Assembly (NCBI RefSeq): GCF_026914265.1
Contig: NC_069134.1
Span: 12,753,758 to 12,817,757, forward strand
Length of the DNA stretch: 64,000 nucleotides
Origin: Mya arenaria
Taxonomy: Eukaryota > Mollusca > Bivalvia > Myida > Myidae
Reading direction: 5' to 3'
This document shows positions 26,310 through 39,900 of this stretch, piece after piece. Numbering within the stretch: position 1 is the first letter of the stretch; each line of letters opens with the position of its first letter. A program made the translations under genes and the position numbers. Below the pieces are notes generated by a model that saw only the letters and a program-made list of their open reading frames with translations, did no database searches and was not told where the DNA came from.

Positions 26310-26671
26310 ATAGTGAAGTTATTAGAATGATGCCGGCGGCGTTTTGGGCCCATAGGGACAAGGTCAATGTTATAGTTACTAAAATGAAAGGACGATTTAA
26401 ATTGAATACCTTTAGAGTTGACATATCTTGACCTTACTTGATGTTTAGGAAGAGTTTATTAAGACCTTTCATGGGATTGTATTGAGGGCTTCTCTGTCAA
26501 GGTCAAGGTCACTGAAACTAGAAATAGAAAAACGGTTGAAACTAAATAACTTAGTTAGGATTGACATATCTTGACCAAACGGCATTTATATGAAGAGTTT
26601 ACGAATATCTTACATGGGATCGTGTTTGGGGGCCCTAGGGTCAAGGTCACTGTCAATAAAAATAGAAAAGA
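26310..26671 (+). repeat. Dispersed repeat of about 143-bp units
   Basis: Two tandem units share TTGACATATCTTGACC, GAAGAGTTTA, CATGGGAT and GGTCAAGGTCACTG followed by AAAATAGAAAA. A third, partial unit precedes them. Such units are common in bivalve genomes. Confidence 0.75.
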
Positions 26672-26693
26672 CCCTAGTAACCCTAACCCTAAC
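26672..26693 (-). repeat. Short interstitial telomere-like motif
   Basis: ACCCTAGTAACCCTAACCCTAAC is present, cited here as its final part AACCCTAACCCTAAC. It is the TTAGGG telomere unit on the minus strand in about three copies, abutting a dispersed repeat. Confidence 0.5.
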
Positions 26694-27929
26694 AATTTTC
26701 CGTATTGTAACCAAGTTTGGCCTTTAGGAAGAATGTTCTTCTGTAAATCATTGAAAACCTGGTCTCCTCGCATTTCGGCGTTTCTTGTTGTTGTTTTTTA
26801 CTTGATTGTAAATGTAATTTGAGCGATGGAATTAACATGCAATATGGTTAAATTATTCATTACCCTTGATATACCCACAAATTAGTGCCCAATAATGCTT
26901 GTCGTGCCTAGAATCTTGTTTACTTCAAGGGTAGGTGCAGCGAGAAAAGCCATGGTAATTTCATAGTTAATTAGATAGTACTGTTCTCCTACGTATATTA
27001 CACATTCCTGTGCATGTTCTCATATGGAATGTGTCATACACTTGTTTCCATAGCCTTTGTGGCTTCGTAATCGTTTTGCTAATTAGTAAACGTTTTGGGA
27101 AAGGGCCGTAACTGATGTTGTAAAAACGCGTGACCTAATTTCTTTGAAACGAACTTTATAAACGATGTTTCATTGCATTGTTTCTGTTTGTTGTTATTAT
27201 TCATCATATATTGTGTAAATGTATCTTGATGTCAATTTAAATCTAAAAATATATTTCGCTCTACATATAGAGAGCTGTGGTGCATAAAACGATAACACAC
27301 GATCAGTACATATACGTTGAACAGTGTACTTTGACATCACGCAGAGAGTGTTGCTAGGCACCGCTTCTTTCAATGTGTGGAATACCATAGCCACGGACTG
27401 CAATATGCACGCGCATAGTTCAATAATGGTGAAGGTTGTCAGGGTAAATAATAATTCCACCAATGCTATTTACGAGGGACATTTAGAAAGTAATGCGGCA
27501 GGAGGGCTAGTTTGCTGTAGACTGCTTAGAAAAAATGTTCATTATGTCGTTTAAGATACACTTAACTCGCATTAACTCTTAACTCACAATGATTTTCAGG
27601 AATCAGCAAGGAATAAAGAAAAGCCAGAGATACACATACTCGTATATGTACCTAGTATGAATTTGAAATACGTAATTGTACTTGGTAAATGTCTTCATGT
27701 ATACATTCTTCCATCAGACTTGATATGTAACATAATAAAAAAAAAATCTCTTAATTTCTTGTATCGTAGACCAAAGAAGTTTTATATTAACGTGAACAAT
27801 AAAAAGCGTTTCATTTTTTTAAAGTTGGCAACAGACGAAGATAGGTTGATATGTCGTTAGATAACCACCTCTTTGAAGAAGCGGGAGGTACATTGCTGTG
27901 TACATGTCGTACATGTTGACCTAACCGTG

Positions 27930-28330
27930 TTCGATTGGTAACTTCGGACTAACGTCCTCAAAATGGATAGGGAGGTTGGTCATAACCAGCAAATGACCCG
28001 TGGTAATTTTGAGGTCAGTAGGACGAAGGTCATGGTCGCGGTGACGTTAAACACAAATAACTTGTCTGATTGATAACTGGAGTGTGCCTTGGCCTAAGGT
28101 CCTTAAACTTTGTAGGGGGGGTTGGTCTGACGAACTGATGCCAAATTGACTTTGAGGTTAGTATGTCAAAGGGCACATTCAACACAAAAAGCTTGTCTAA
28201 TTAAGAACTACAGAATACTTAGGCCTAAGGTCCTCATGAGGTCATGGCCTGTAAATGCTCCTTATTAATTTTGAGGTCAACAAGTCAAAGGTCAGTCACA
28301 AAACAAAAACCTTGTTTGGTCAATATAAAG
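27930..28330 (+). repeat. Dispersed repeat of about 145-bp units, three copies
   Basis: The copies share GGCCTAAGGTCCT, TTTTGAGGTCA-AAGGTCA-like blocks and AACACAAA-AACTTGTCT. It is related in style to the repeat at 26310 and has no coding capacity. Confidence 0.65.
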
Positions 28331-30782
28331 AGAACATTTTGACATGTCGGTCGCTGGGTTTTTCGCTCGGTAGACCAAACCTGCCTGGATCTGTAACTAA
28401 TGAACTATTGGTACTCTCGATTGCAAACTTGGTAGCAAATTGCCCATATTCTTTTTTTCTGATCGGAAATATGCACAAAAACACTTTCAAACCATTTAAA
28501 TAATTATAAGTATTCGTACATTACTGTGAAACAGTGTGGTTATACCTGACCTCTATTTGTATACTAACGATATTGATAGAGGTCCCACTGATCTTATTTT
28601 ACAATTGCATTATCGTAAAAAGATAACCAGTAATCGTAGCAATATCGTAGTTTCATGAATTACTCCTGTCTTATCTGCATTATACTTCGCATATCGCCAA
28701 CATCCAGTTGAGAGCGGTTTCAGTTTATAACACATCTTGGATAATTATTCAACTGTTGAAAATATTTCCACTAATTAAACATTTTGTTTGTATCATTTTA
28801 CAATGAAATATGAAAACTGTAACTTGAAAACAAGGGACCAGGCCAACTCTTGAATCCTTACTCATAGTTGATATCTTTTTCTTGCCATTGCAGTAGTTTT
28901 TGAAATTTCTGTGATAAAAGTATATCATGGAAGTCTACACAAAAGTGTGCGTTTCCCATTTATTTTTAATATATGTGTACTGAACGTTCACTGGGCAGTG
29001 CGTTATTTTAGTGAACCTTTCCCGCCAATAAATGAAGATGATACGTGGCATAAATATGTGTCGATTAAATATCAAATTATAATAAACAAGCAATTAAAAC
29101 ATAATTGATAAAGAAAGCGAATCTGTCTTAATGGTAAAGTGTTTCTAATGAAAACAACCATATATTACCTATCGAGAAAGAAAGCTTAGACATACTTAAG
29201 ACATTTTTTTTCTCGATTTTTGGATATAATACCTGACATAATTTTTTAAGATAAGTGAACTTCTTTTGAAAAAAATATAATCAACTGCTTCGACTCTACT
29301 CTGCATATGCTACATATTTATACGAAGAGTAAATTTCTCGCTCAAAATATTTATTTATTTAAAAATAACAGTAACAATTGAATAATCTGACCGAATGTTC
29401 ATAGATAACTATGCATGTGGTAATGCAATTCGTTTTTATATAAGTTAGGTTTTTCAAAAAATAAAAAGTACGATTATTGATTGTATATTTTCATTGAATC
29501 CATTTAGCTTCTGGTAAATATAGAATAAGAACAAAAGTATGAGCTGTGAATTTGATGCAAGCCTGACCATGTTTCAAGAGTCTATACATTAGTAATGCTT
29601 AACTAGATTTCATTATTATTTACGTGCGGACCTATAAAGATATTGTTTTTTCCACAGTTCGATTCACAATACTGAATACTGCAGGAAACAACATATATTT
29701 CCGCTGGCGTCGTTATTGCCATTTGGGCGTTGCCCTTGTTAGCCAGCAAGCCACCGTTTTAATAAAGCAAATACTGCTTAAGATTGTAAATTTCCTGGCT
29801 AATCCCGCTTTCGGCGTAAACTGTTTTTCAATACAAATTGTCCCTAGGTCCCGTTTAAATAAGTTAAGGTCACCCCGTAAAGGTACGGGTGAAGTCTATA
29901 CGATAAATGTGCTTATGGGCTTTATTGAACGGGGGCCTGGCATTTTAGCGTTACTTCATCAATGTGTTCAAATTGACTATATAATTCAAAATGCATAAAG
30001 TTAAAACACTGAATTCACGTTTTAACGCCATTCATATGATATACTAGGCTGTTATATCGTGGCCATTATTCATGAACCAAATTCAGTGCGTCGCTGATAT
30101 GTAGCTCAGATCACACAGTCTTTATCAGCGGGGATGTGTCGATCTGTCCGTCCGTCCGCTGATAACGGCCCATATCTCGCATGTACACCTTCGTGCCAGA
30201 GTCCAACTTGGCTTCATGGGCAAATAGATCAGCCATAGTTTTACTGTTTTGGAAAATATATGAAAGGGGTAAGGATATTTGATTGTTTCTGTTGTTGAAT
30301 AACGCGTTTAACTTGTACTTTTTCTTAAACGGACATTTTCATTTAATTTTCAAAAAGAGTGACATTGCTATTTTAACTTACTGTCCTGATAACGTAACTT
30401 TATATAACTGACTTATTCTAGAATCTCCATGAATAACTTGTAAGGATATTTTCCGTAACTGATATGCCCAAACACCCTGCTTTCGAGGCTATGTTTATTG
30501 TATTTTTTACACAAAAAAATGTTTCAAAGCGTCCTATAGCAAACTCGTTTGAAAATAAACATATGATTTACCATAACCTTTATCCGTGGACCTGTAAGTT
30601 CTCCAAGGCCCACGCGGACTTTGATGGAATTTACTTTGTACGTTCATATACTATAAGTACACCTTACGTCTTCTCTAAACCTGCTGTTGCGTTCGTCATA
30701 TTCTGTGATACCAATATGTAAATATTTAGTCGTAATAACTGTTATAGAGGTAAACTTCATATGTTACGTTTTCTCTCCCCAG
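28331..30782. other. Region upstream of the PAN gene
   Basis: No exon with recognisable content. A 124-codon frame (29624-29998) has no known motif. The 5' UTR exon of the PAN gene must lie here or further upstream. Confidence 0.5.
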
Positions 30783-30915
30783 ATGATGTTGCGGTCATTG
30801 CTGATGTGTGTAGGATGCCTGCTGGGGTCGACCCTCGGGCAACCATCCACAACACCCCCGCCTTACCAATACCAGACGTGTGCTCCACCCAACACAACTC
30901 AACTGGGAAACAACT
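30783..30915 (+). other. Signal-peptide exon (exon 1) of the PAN membrane protein
   Basis: The exon encodes MMLRSLLMCVGCLLGSTLG, a short basic start and a hydrophobic core ending in small residues, then a Pro/Thr-rich segment with one Cys and an NTT sequon. It ends in phase 1 at AAC AAC T before GTAAAC. An adjacent tandem ATG pair (30783 and 30786) leaves the exact start uncertain by one codon. Confidence 0.8.
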
Positions 30916-33900
30916 GTAAACATGGCTCTTAATAAAGTTAAATAACTTACGATTTTTAAAACTGAATAATATGTGGCCATATTGTAAATCATAACGAGTT
31001 GACTGATAAGTTGTAATTAGGTCAAATAAAACTTATATGTGTGGTTCCTGTGACATGTCTTAAAGCATAAGGGTAGGTATGCCGGTTTTGTCCTTTTTTA
31101 TGTAACATGTCCTTTTTCTCATTTATATGCATGTAACTTATGGCTGTATATGTTGTGTTCTAAACACTACTTGTATGTACCTCTTAACTTAACTCTGTAG
31201 CAGGCCGCGTTTTCAACCTGCTTTGTAACATAGATGTACGGTGAGTGTTTTTTGCACTATTCCCCACATACTACATTAATGAGGCTCTCTAAGTGCGTAG
31301 GACACAAGGGTTCGGGTAAGATGGCTTGTCACAACAAATCTTAAGCAGGTCCACGTGGAAATCTTAAGAATCTGACCAATGATGGCTGATGCTAAAATAT
31401 GAACTGGTATATCCAGGAATATGTGTCTGCCATTTACTTCAGGTGGCGAACTTTTGTCCAGAAAACACACATCTTACTTTAATATTGAACATAATGTCTG
31501 AGCTGCAAATAATTCAATAGTATTAGCGTATGCAAAATGCTATTCATTACTTACACATAATTTCAATATTATCTCTCGTAAGGATTATCCTCATTTACGG
31601 ACGTTGCCACCAATTTTTCTGGCAGTTGAGATGATGCTTGTAGGTTTGTTAAAGTTGTGAAACAACTCTACAAATGTCACAACTTTCATCAACCTTCTAG
31701 CATCACCAACATGAAGGCTGTCATTTTTTTTCTGAAAGAAATACGAAAAAAAGAGTAGGGTCGTCGATTAAATTTTGGGTCGGTCAGGCCCCGGAACCAT
31801 ACATATTATTTTGTTTATCCTTATGGAATTAATTTATCAGTCCATTCATATTTTTATCACAAGTTAAATATTTCATATGTTACCCAGATTCATTGAACTT
31901 ACCTCTAATGATGTGCACCATTATATGTTTGTTGGATATAATGATACCAACCGACTTTATAATTCCTCTTTATATTGCATTGACAATTTCTGACTAGCTG
32001 CAATTATATAAGACACGCTTTGCTATATACCGGTTAACTAGAAACCAAATATAGCGTGCTGTTACAGTAGTATATTCAATCTATGTCGTACTTTCAGTGC
32101 CGGCAGGAACGGTTATGCCGCCTGTACCAACGATACCATCCACGTTCCAGGTGCGAGTGGAAGCTAACATTCTGGACAAGAAAACCACAATCGTGGCCGA
32201 GGAGTACTATGACATGCTGAACAACCGGGCCGCATTACGGACCATCACGAACAATACCGAAGATTACATGATTTTCGACTATACCAATGATCAAATCATC
32301 TACGACGTCAGTAAGTTCTTGAAAGCTGTCGACCGTTGTTATTATAACAAGTGATATTAAGCTCTTGTGTCTGGATATATCATGTGTTTGTTTCAAGGAG
32401 TGATAGCCTTTTGCGTTTACCAAACATTTACAGAACAGAACAGAACAGATTTTATTTTCACTTAAACTTATACAGTTTTCGTGATAAACATACATATTGC
32501 ATACAAATACATAAATTGTATACAAATACATGAATTGTACAATTATACAATGAACATATTATTCCAATTCAAATGAATAGACTATGCAAGAAAAGTCATT
32601 CACCCTTTAATCAGCTATAATTTGAGTAATTGGAATCATAGTTTTGCGTTTCATGTATCTCATTTTTGTAGACGGCATTTGTTATGCCGACGACATGAAG
32701 TACGATGATAACCAGCTATTGTTTGGTATGAAACTACAGCATGGTTCCGGAGTTCCCCACATATACACGACGTCTGATACCCTCCATTTCGCCAAAAACA
32801 ACGGCTTGGTAAGTCAAGCTCTAGACTCCTGTATGTAATTGTTTCTGTATAAACTTGCCATTGTTGTAATGAGAATAAGAATCAAGAGTGTGCATCGCGA
32901 TAAACCCTCTGCCAGTCATAGGTGGGGTGGGTGTGTGTGTGTGTGTGGGGGGGGGGGGGGGTGTTACATTATACATATGCAAATGAAAAAATAACCATAC
33001 TAAACGAACTTATTATTGTATTAATATAAAGTAATGGGAATTTATTTTCTGACTTTCATTCAGTCTTTTGGTCTAATGAAAACGATACTATACGGTGCCA
33101 TTTACGGGCACTACGCAGTGTCATGTACGGGCACTACGCGGTACCATGTACGGGCACTACGCAGTGTCATGTACGGGCACTATGCAGTACCATGTACGGT
33201 TTGTACGCATTACCATGTACGGGCACTATGCAGTGTCATGTACGGGCACTACGCAGTACCATGTACGGGTTATACGCATTACAATGTACGGGCACTACGT
33301 AGCGTCATATACGGGCACTACGTAGTATCATAAAGGGTAATACGCATTACCACGTACGGTCACAACGCAGTGCCATGTACGGGCACTACGCAGTACCATG
33401 TACGGGTTATACGCATTACCAGGTACGGGCACTACACAGTGTCATGTACGGGCACTACGCAGTACCATGTAGGGGTAATACGCATTACCATGTACGGGCA
33501 CTTCGCAGTGTCATGTACGGGCACTACGTAGTACCATGCACGGGCACTACGCAGTACCATGTACGGGTTATACGCATTACCAGGTACGGGCACTACGCAG
33601 TGTCATGTACAGGCATTACGCAGTACCATGTAGGGGTAATACGCATTACCATGTACGGGCACTTCGCACTGTCATGTACGGCCACTACGCGGTACCATGT
33701 ACGGTTTATACGCATTTTCATGTACGGGCACTACGCAGTGTCATGTACGGGCACTACGCAGTACCATGTAGGGGTAATACGCATTACCATGTACGAGCAC
33801 TATGCGGTACCATGTACGGGCACTATGTTGTACCATGGACAGGCACTACGCGTTGTCATGTACGGGCAATACGCTTTGCCATGTACGGGCAATACGCGTT

Positions 33901-36900
33901 GCCATGTACGGGCAATACGCGTTGCCATGTACGGGCAATACGCGTTGCCATGTACGGGCAATACGCGTTGCCATGTACGGGCAATACGCGTTGCCATGTA
34001 CGGACAATACGAGGTGCCATTAAAACTGGCTCGTACAGCAACACACGTACATGTAAAATCTCTATACTGGTTTGTTTTATTTCAGTTGTACATGGGTCGA
34101 AAGGCAGTCCGAGGCATCCAGTGTGACTGGTGGCGCTCCTGTATGTACTGGAGCATGCTTCAGTCCAACTTCACACTCGACTATTACTTCACAGGTACTA
34201 CGGACATGCCGTTACACTTCCTTTGATACATTAGTCTGTGTTGACAAATTGTTTGATATATCACGTTTTAAGAAAGTTAAGTGAACGTGTTGTTGCGGTA
34301 TGTGTATTGTTGGGTAGCAGACCCTTTTCATTGAGCCTTTAGTTACAACACTCACTGTTTGGAGCTGCTGGGCTTATTCTTGTTAGTGTTTTTATTTCAT
34401 TGTTGATAGAAATAATATTTTAAACATGCTTAAACATTTGTGACTAGATTAATGTTAAGTAGACGTAAAAACGATTCGTTTGACAAGAATAAAAATAGTT
34501 GAAATTATTACAATATTTCCTGCAGCGATGTACACCAACTATACATGGCTTGAGCCGGACAATAGTCACGTGGTTCCGATTCGTGCCGAGATTACTGGAA
34601 ATCAGTACGTCCCGCAAAATAACGGTGCGAGCTACAAGACATTTCACCACATATACGAATACTTTGATTTCCGCCATTCCATTTGGGCACCAGAGGCGAA
34701 ATTCATGGTATGAACATACTCTGGCCAATTTCTTTTTTTGTTTAATACAAATTTATATCAATAATCTGAACTCGCTATTCCAAACTTATGCTCCCTTGGT
34801 AACGTATAGCCGACATTGCAATCTTCACGACTTAATATTTTTCGTCACGAAAGATAATGCTGTCATTTTCTAAAATTGTTTATCCGAATCATCGTTAATC
34901 CGAATTTTTTACCACGGTCCTGACGCATTCGGATTAACGATGTTTAAATGTATGAACAAAAGTAACAGATTATATACCGTTTAAAGTGTTGTTTTTTCTG
35001 TAATATTTTATAGATATTGTACATGAATCGCGGCCAACGGGTGACGTGTTCAACGGGTACAATTGTGCTCCAATTCAATGTGCAATTCATTGTTTTCCAG
35101 CCTCCTCGGGGCTTAAAGTGTGCAGGCCGGAAGAGCACGAAGCCAGTCCCCAACCTCACGGCCCAGTATTCCTACCGTGAGGAGATCGTGGATTCTCTAG
35201 ACAGCGCCATCTCTCAGGCTGATGTATGTTAAATGTTGACTTATTGGATTATTCTTTAAGCTGTACGGGAGTGATACTCCTATACTGTCAAATCTGGGTG
35301 ACGCGTCATTTATTTCTACATGAATGCGATCTGATAAATCATTTGAGATTTTTGTTACGGATAATCTTCACCAGAGCTCCCGGCAGTTCTTATATCAAAG
35401 GATATCTTTATACGGGCAATGTCTTACATATAGAATGACGTAAGTAAACGCTTACGGCTCCCACTACCAAAATTATTGAAAATTATTCCTAAATTTGCGA
35501 AGCGTGAGTTATGTATAATTTCAAGTACGTGCAATATATGAAGTAATTGTATCATCAGTGTATCGTATTGTGAAGGTGAGCAATTAATCAACAACTGAAC
35601 ATATGTTTATGGCCCTGCTTACTGTTTACCATTAAAATTACTTAAACTTATTGTATTACGATTTTTTTTGAAATATTAGTTACATTTGGACAAAAAATTA
35701 GCTGAGTTTAACACCATTAGCATCTTGCGCAGTACTGCAGTGTGTCTTTTATTCTGCAAAAGCTGTTTCTCCCCAAAACAAATTTCGTTCAATTTTCATT
35801 CTGCCACTTTGATCATTACTTGGACCATTACCCCCAGGGGTAAATGTCGGGCATATATACGCAGCATATGAAATAGATTCAAACTCGTTAAGAAATTTAA
35901 ATACCTTGAAAGAGCATTTATTTTTCAAAATATGTATTAAAGTTGAACTTCTATGAGATAATACTCATATAAAACTGAACCTAAATGTAGAAATGATATG
36001 CATGTATAATGTACACTCGAAACATTGTGTACGAACAGGTAAAAAGAAAAGATTAAATGCTCTTTACACCTTTTCATCGGCTAGTTGTGGTTGATTTTGA
36101 CTTCCAGATAAAACTATTCACTGACGATGTGAGAGGTCGTGGAAAGGAGACGATACGGGCTTGCCGTACCGAGTCGAGCACGTGTTTATAGATATTGGGT
36201 CGATAGTGCTGCGATAATCAGCTTTCCAAACTATTTGATATGTCTTTATTTCTCTGATGACGATAAGTGCCCATTTATTGACTTGATTTGATTGAACAAT
36301 TCATATTGGCATTGAGATTTTATGAGAGCATTATTTAACAAAAACAGGGCAGGTGGTCGGTGTTTTGTGTTGTCCCTGCGTTATTTAGACACATATATTT
36401 TGTGAAAATAGATTTTACACTGTCTTGATGATCGTATGTTTGAAGTCACTAATCGTAACTGTTCATGATAGATTCAACTGTACGTACGTACATGGTGTCT
36501 CATCTGATGTGCTCATGAAGGCACACATACGAGTCAATTTATTAACGAAACCAAATGTGTTTGTAATTTAGTTCAGTTTATCTGATTTTTTTGTTTGTCT
36601 ATTCAACATATTCCATATGTTATCATTCACATATTTATCACAGAAGACTTAATGACCTGCTACATATCACAGCTCACATGACTGTGTCGAATGTTATGAC
36701 CCGTATTGAATACATTGCATGTAATAATAACCATGTTGCAAGGCATTACATACATGTGAACGCGTTTACATTCTCTACACCCAGGTGTACTACGACTATT
36801 CCTACAAGCTGGTTCGGTTCGACTACCGGCCCGGAAATGTCTACCCTTACTACACCAGCAACCCCGTCACAGAGATCCATGACTACAGCACAGGTATCTC

Positions 36901-39900
36901 TCCTTCCCAGGCTTGTACCGTAATGACGACCCATAGTCAAGTGGGTGATACCACGTATCATTTCCTTACGTAATATGACACACCGACCCAAAGTCAAAAG
37001 GGTGGTAGCCCATATTACTTCCTTACGTAGCTTAAGGTTCTTTTACGGCAAGCATGACACACCGACCCAAAGTCAAATGGGTGGTACCCCATATTACTTC
37101 TTTTCGTAGCTTAAGGTTCTTTTACGGCAAGAATGACACACCGACCCAAAGTCAAATGGGTGGTACCCCATATTACTTCCTTACGTAGCTTAAGGTTCTT
37201 TAGGCAAAAAGGACACACCGACCTATAGCCAAATGGGTGGTACCCCATATTACTTCCTTACGTAGCTTAAGGTTATTTTACGGCCAGAATGACACACCGA
37301 CCCATAGTCAAGTGGGTTGTACCCCAAATTACTTCCTTTCGTAGCATAAGGTTCTTTAGGCAAGAATGACACACCGATCCAAAGTCAAATGGGTGGTACC
37401 CCATATTACTTCCTAACGTAGCATAAGGTTCTTTAGGCAAGAATGACACACCGACCCAAAGTCAAATGGGTGGTACCCCATATTACTTCCTTACGTAGCC
37501 TAAGGTTCTTTAGGGAAGAATGACACACCGACCCAAAGTCAAATGGGTGGTACCCCATATTACTTCCTTTCGTAGCTAAAGGTTCTTTTACGGCAAGAAT
37601 GACACACCGACCCAAAGTCAAATCGGTGGTACCCCATATTACTTCCTTTCGTAGCTAAAGGTTCTTTTACGGCAAGAATGACACACCGACCCAAAGTCAC
37701 ATGGGTGGTACCCCATATTACTTCTTTTCGTAGCTTAAAAGTTCTTTTACGGCAAGAATGACACACCGACCCAAAGTCAAATTGGTGGTACCCCATATTA
37801 CTTCTTTTCGTAGCTTAAGATTCTTTTACGGCAAGAATGACACACCGACCCAAAGTCAAATGGGTGGTACCCCATATTACTTCCTTTCGTAGCTAAAGGT
37901 TCTTTTACGGCAAGAATGACACACCGACCCAAAGTCAAATGGGTGGTACCCCATATTACTTCTTTTCGTAGCTTAAAGTTCTTTTATGGCAAGAATGACA
38001 CACCGACCCATAGTCAAATGGGTGGTACCCCATATTACCTCCTTTCGTAGCTAAAGGTTCTTTTACGGCAAGAATGACACACCGACCCAAAGTCAAATGG
38101 GTGGTACCCCATATTACATCCTTACGTAGCTTAAGGTTCTTTAGGCAAGCATGACACACCGACCAAAGTCAAATGGGTGGTACCCCATATTACTTCCTTA
38201 CGTAGCTTAAGGTTCTTTATGGCAAGCATGACACACCGACCCAAACTCAAATGGGTGGTACCCCATATTACTTCCTTACGTAGCTAAAGGTTCTTTTACG
38301 GCAAGAATGACACACCGATCCAAAGTCAAATGGGTGGTAGCCCATATTACTTCTTTTCGTAGCTTAAGGTTCCTTTACGGCAAGAATGACACACCGACCC
38401 AAAGTCAAATGGGTGGTAGCCCATATTACTTCCTTACGTAGCTTAAGGTTCTTTAGGCAAGAATGACACACCGACCCAAAGTCAAAAGGGTGGTAGCCCA
38501 TATTACTTCCTTACGTAGCTTAAGGTTATTTTACGGCAAGCATGACACACCGACCCAAAGTCAAATGGGTGGTACCCCATATTACTTCTTTTCGTAGCTT
38601 AAGGTTCTTTAGGCAAGAATGACACACCGACCCAAAGTCAAAAGGGTGGTAGCCCATATTACTTCCTTACGTAGCTTAAGGTTATTTTACGGCAAGCATG
38701 ACACACCGACCCAAAGTCAAATGGGTGGTACCCCATATTACTTCTTTTCGTAGCTTAAGGTTCTTTTACGGCAAGAATGACACACCGATCCAAAGTCAAA
38801 TGGGTGGTAGCCCATATTACTTCTTTTCGTAGCTTAAGGTTCCTTTACGGCAAGAATGACACACCGACCCAAAGTCAAATGGGTGGTACCCCATATTACT
38901 TCCTTACGTAGCTTAAGGTTCTTTAGGCAAGAATGACACACCGACCCAAAGTCAAAAGGGTGGTAGCCCATATTACTTCCTTACGTAGCTTAAGGTTATT
39001 TTACGGCAAGCATGACACCCCGACCCAAAGTCAAATGGGTGGTACCCCATATTACTTCTTTTCATAGCTTAAGGTTCTTTTACGGCAAGAATGACACACC
39101 GACCCAAAGTCAAATGGGTGGTACCCCATATTACTTCTTTTCGTAGCTTAAAGTTCTTTTATGGCAAGAATGACACACCGACCCATAGTCAAATGGGTGG
39201 TACCCCATATTACCTCCTTTCGTAGCTAAAGGTTCTTTTACGGCAAGAATGACACACCGACCCAAAGTCAAATGGGTGGTACCCCATATTACATCCTTAC
39301 GTAGCTTAAGGTTCTTTATGGCAAGCATGACACACCGACCCAAACTCAAATGGGTGGTACCCCATATTACTTCCTTACGTAGCTAAAGGTTCTTTTACGG
39401 CAAGAATGACACACCGATCCAAAGTCAAATGGGTGGTAGCCCATATTACTTCTTTTCGTAGCTTAAGGTTCCTTTACGGCAAGAATGACACACCGACCCA
39501 AAGTCAAATGGGTGGTAGCCCATATTACTTCCTTACGTAGCTTAAGGTTCTTTAGGCAAGAATGACACACCGACCCAAAGTCAAAAGGGTGGTAGCCCAT
39601 ATTACTTCCTTACGTAGCTTAAGGTTATTTTACGGCAAGCATGACACACCGACCCAAAGTCAAATGGGTGGTACCCCATATTACTTCTTTTCGTAGCTTA
39701 AGGTTCTTTAGGCAAGAATGACACACCGACCCAAAGTCAAAAGGGTGGTAGCCCATATTACTTCCTTACGTAGCTTAAGGTTATTTTACGGCAAGCATGA
39801 CACACCGACCCAAAGTCAAATGGGTGGTACCCCATATTACTTCTTTTCGTAGCTTAAGGTTCTTTTACGGCAAGAATGACACACCGATCCAAAGTCAAAT

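Noticed and set aside
26672..26693. Evidence of a chromosome fusion at a telomere motif
   Set aside because: Only about three imperfect units, too short to indicate a former telomere.
29624..29998. 124-codon frame upstream of the PAN gene
   Set aside because: No recognisable domain, start context or splice signals; composition compatible with chance.
33085..34021. CRISPR-like spacing of short repeats
   Set aside because: Contiguous tandem units without unique spacers, in a eukaryotic intron: a minisatellite.
33034..34226. Long open frames of up to 283 codons across the 23-bp array
   Set aside because: They are translations of a stop-poor tandem repeat, open in several frames and both strands. 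Only the exon 4 segment at 34086-34194 is coding.
36108..36128. Possible 21-bp microexon (after TTGACTTCCAG, before GTGAGA) between exons 6 and 7 of the PAN gene
   Set aside because: Phase-compatible, but the duplicated module aligns better without its seven residues (IKLFTDD). Kept out until transcript evidence.
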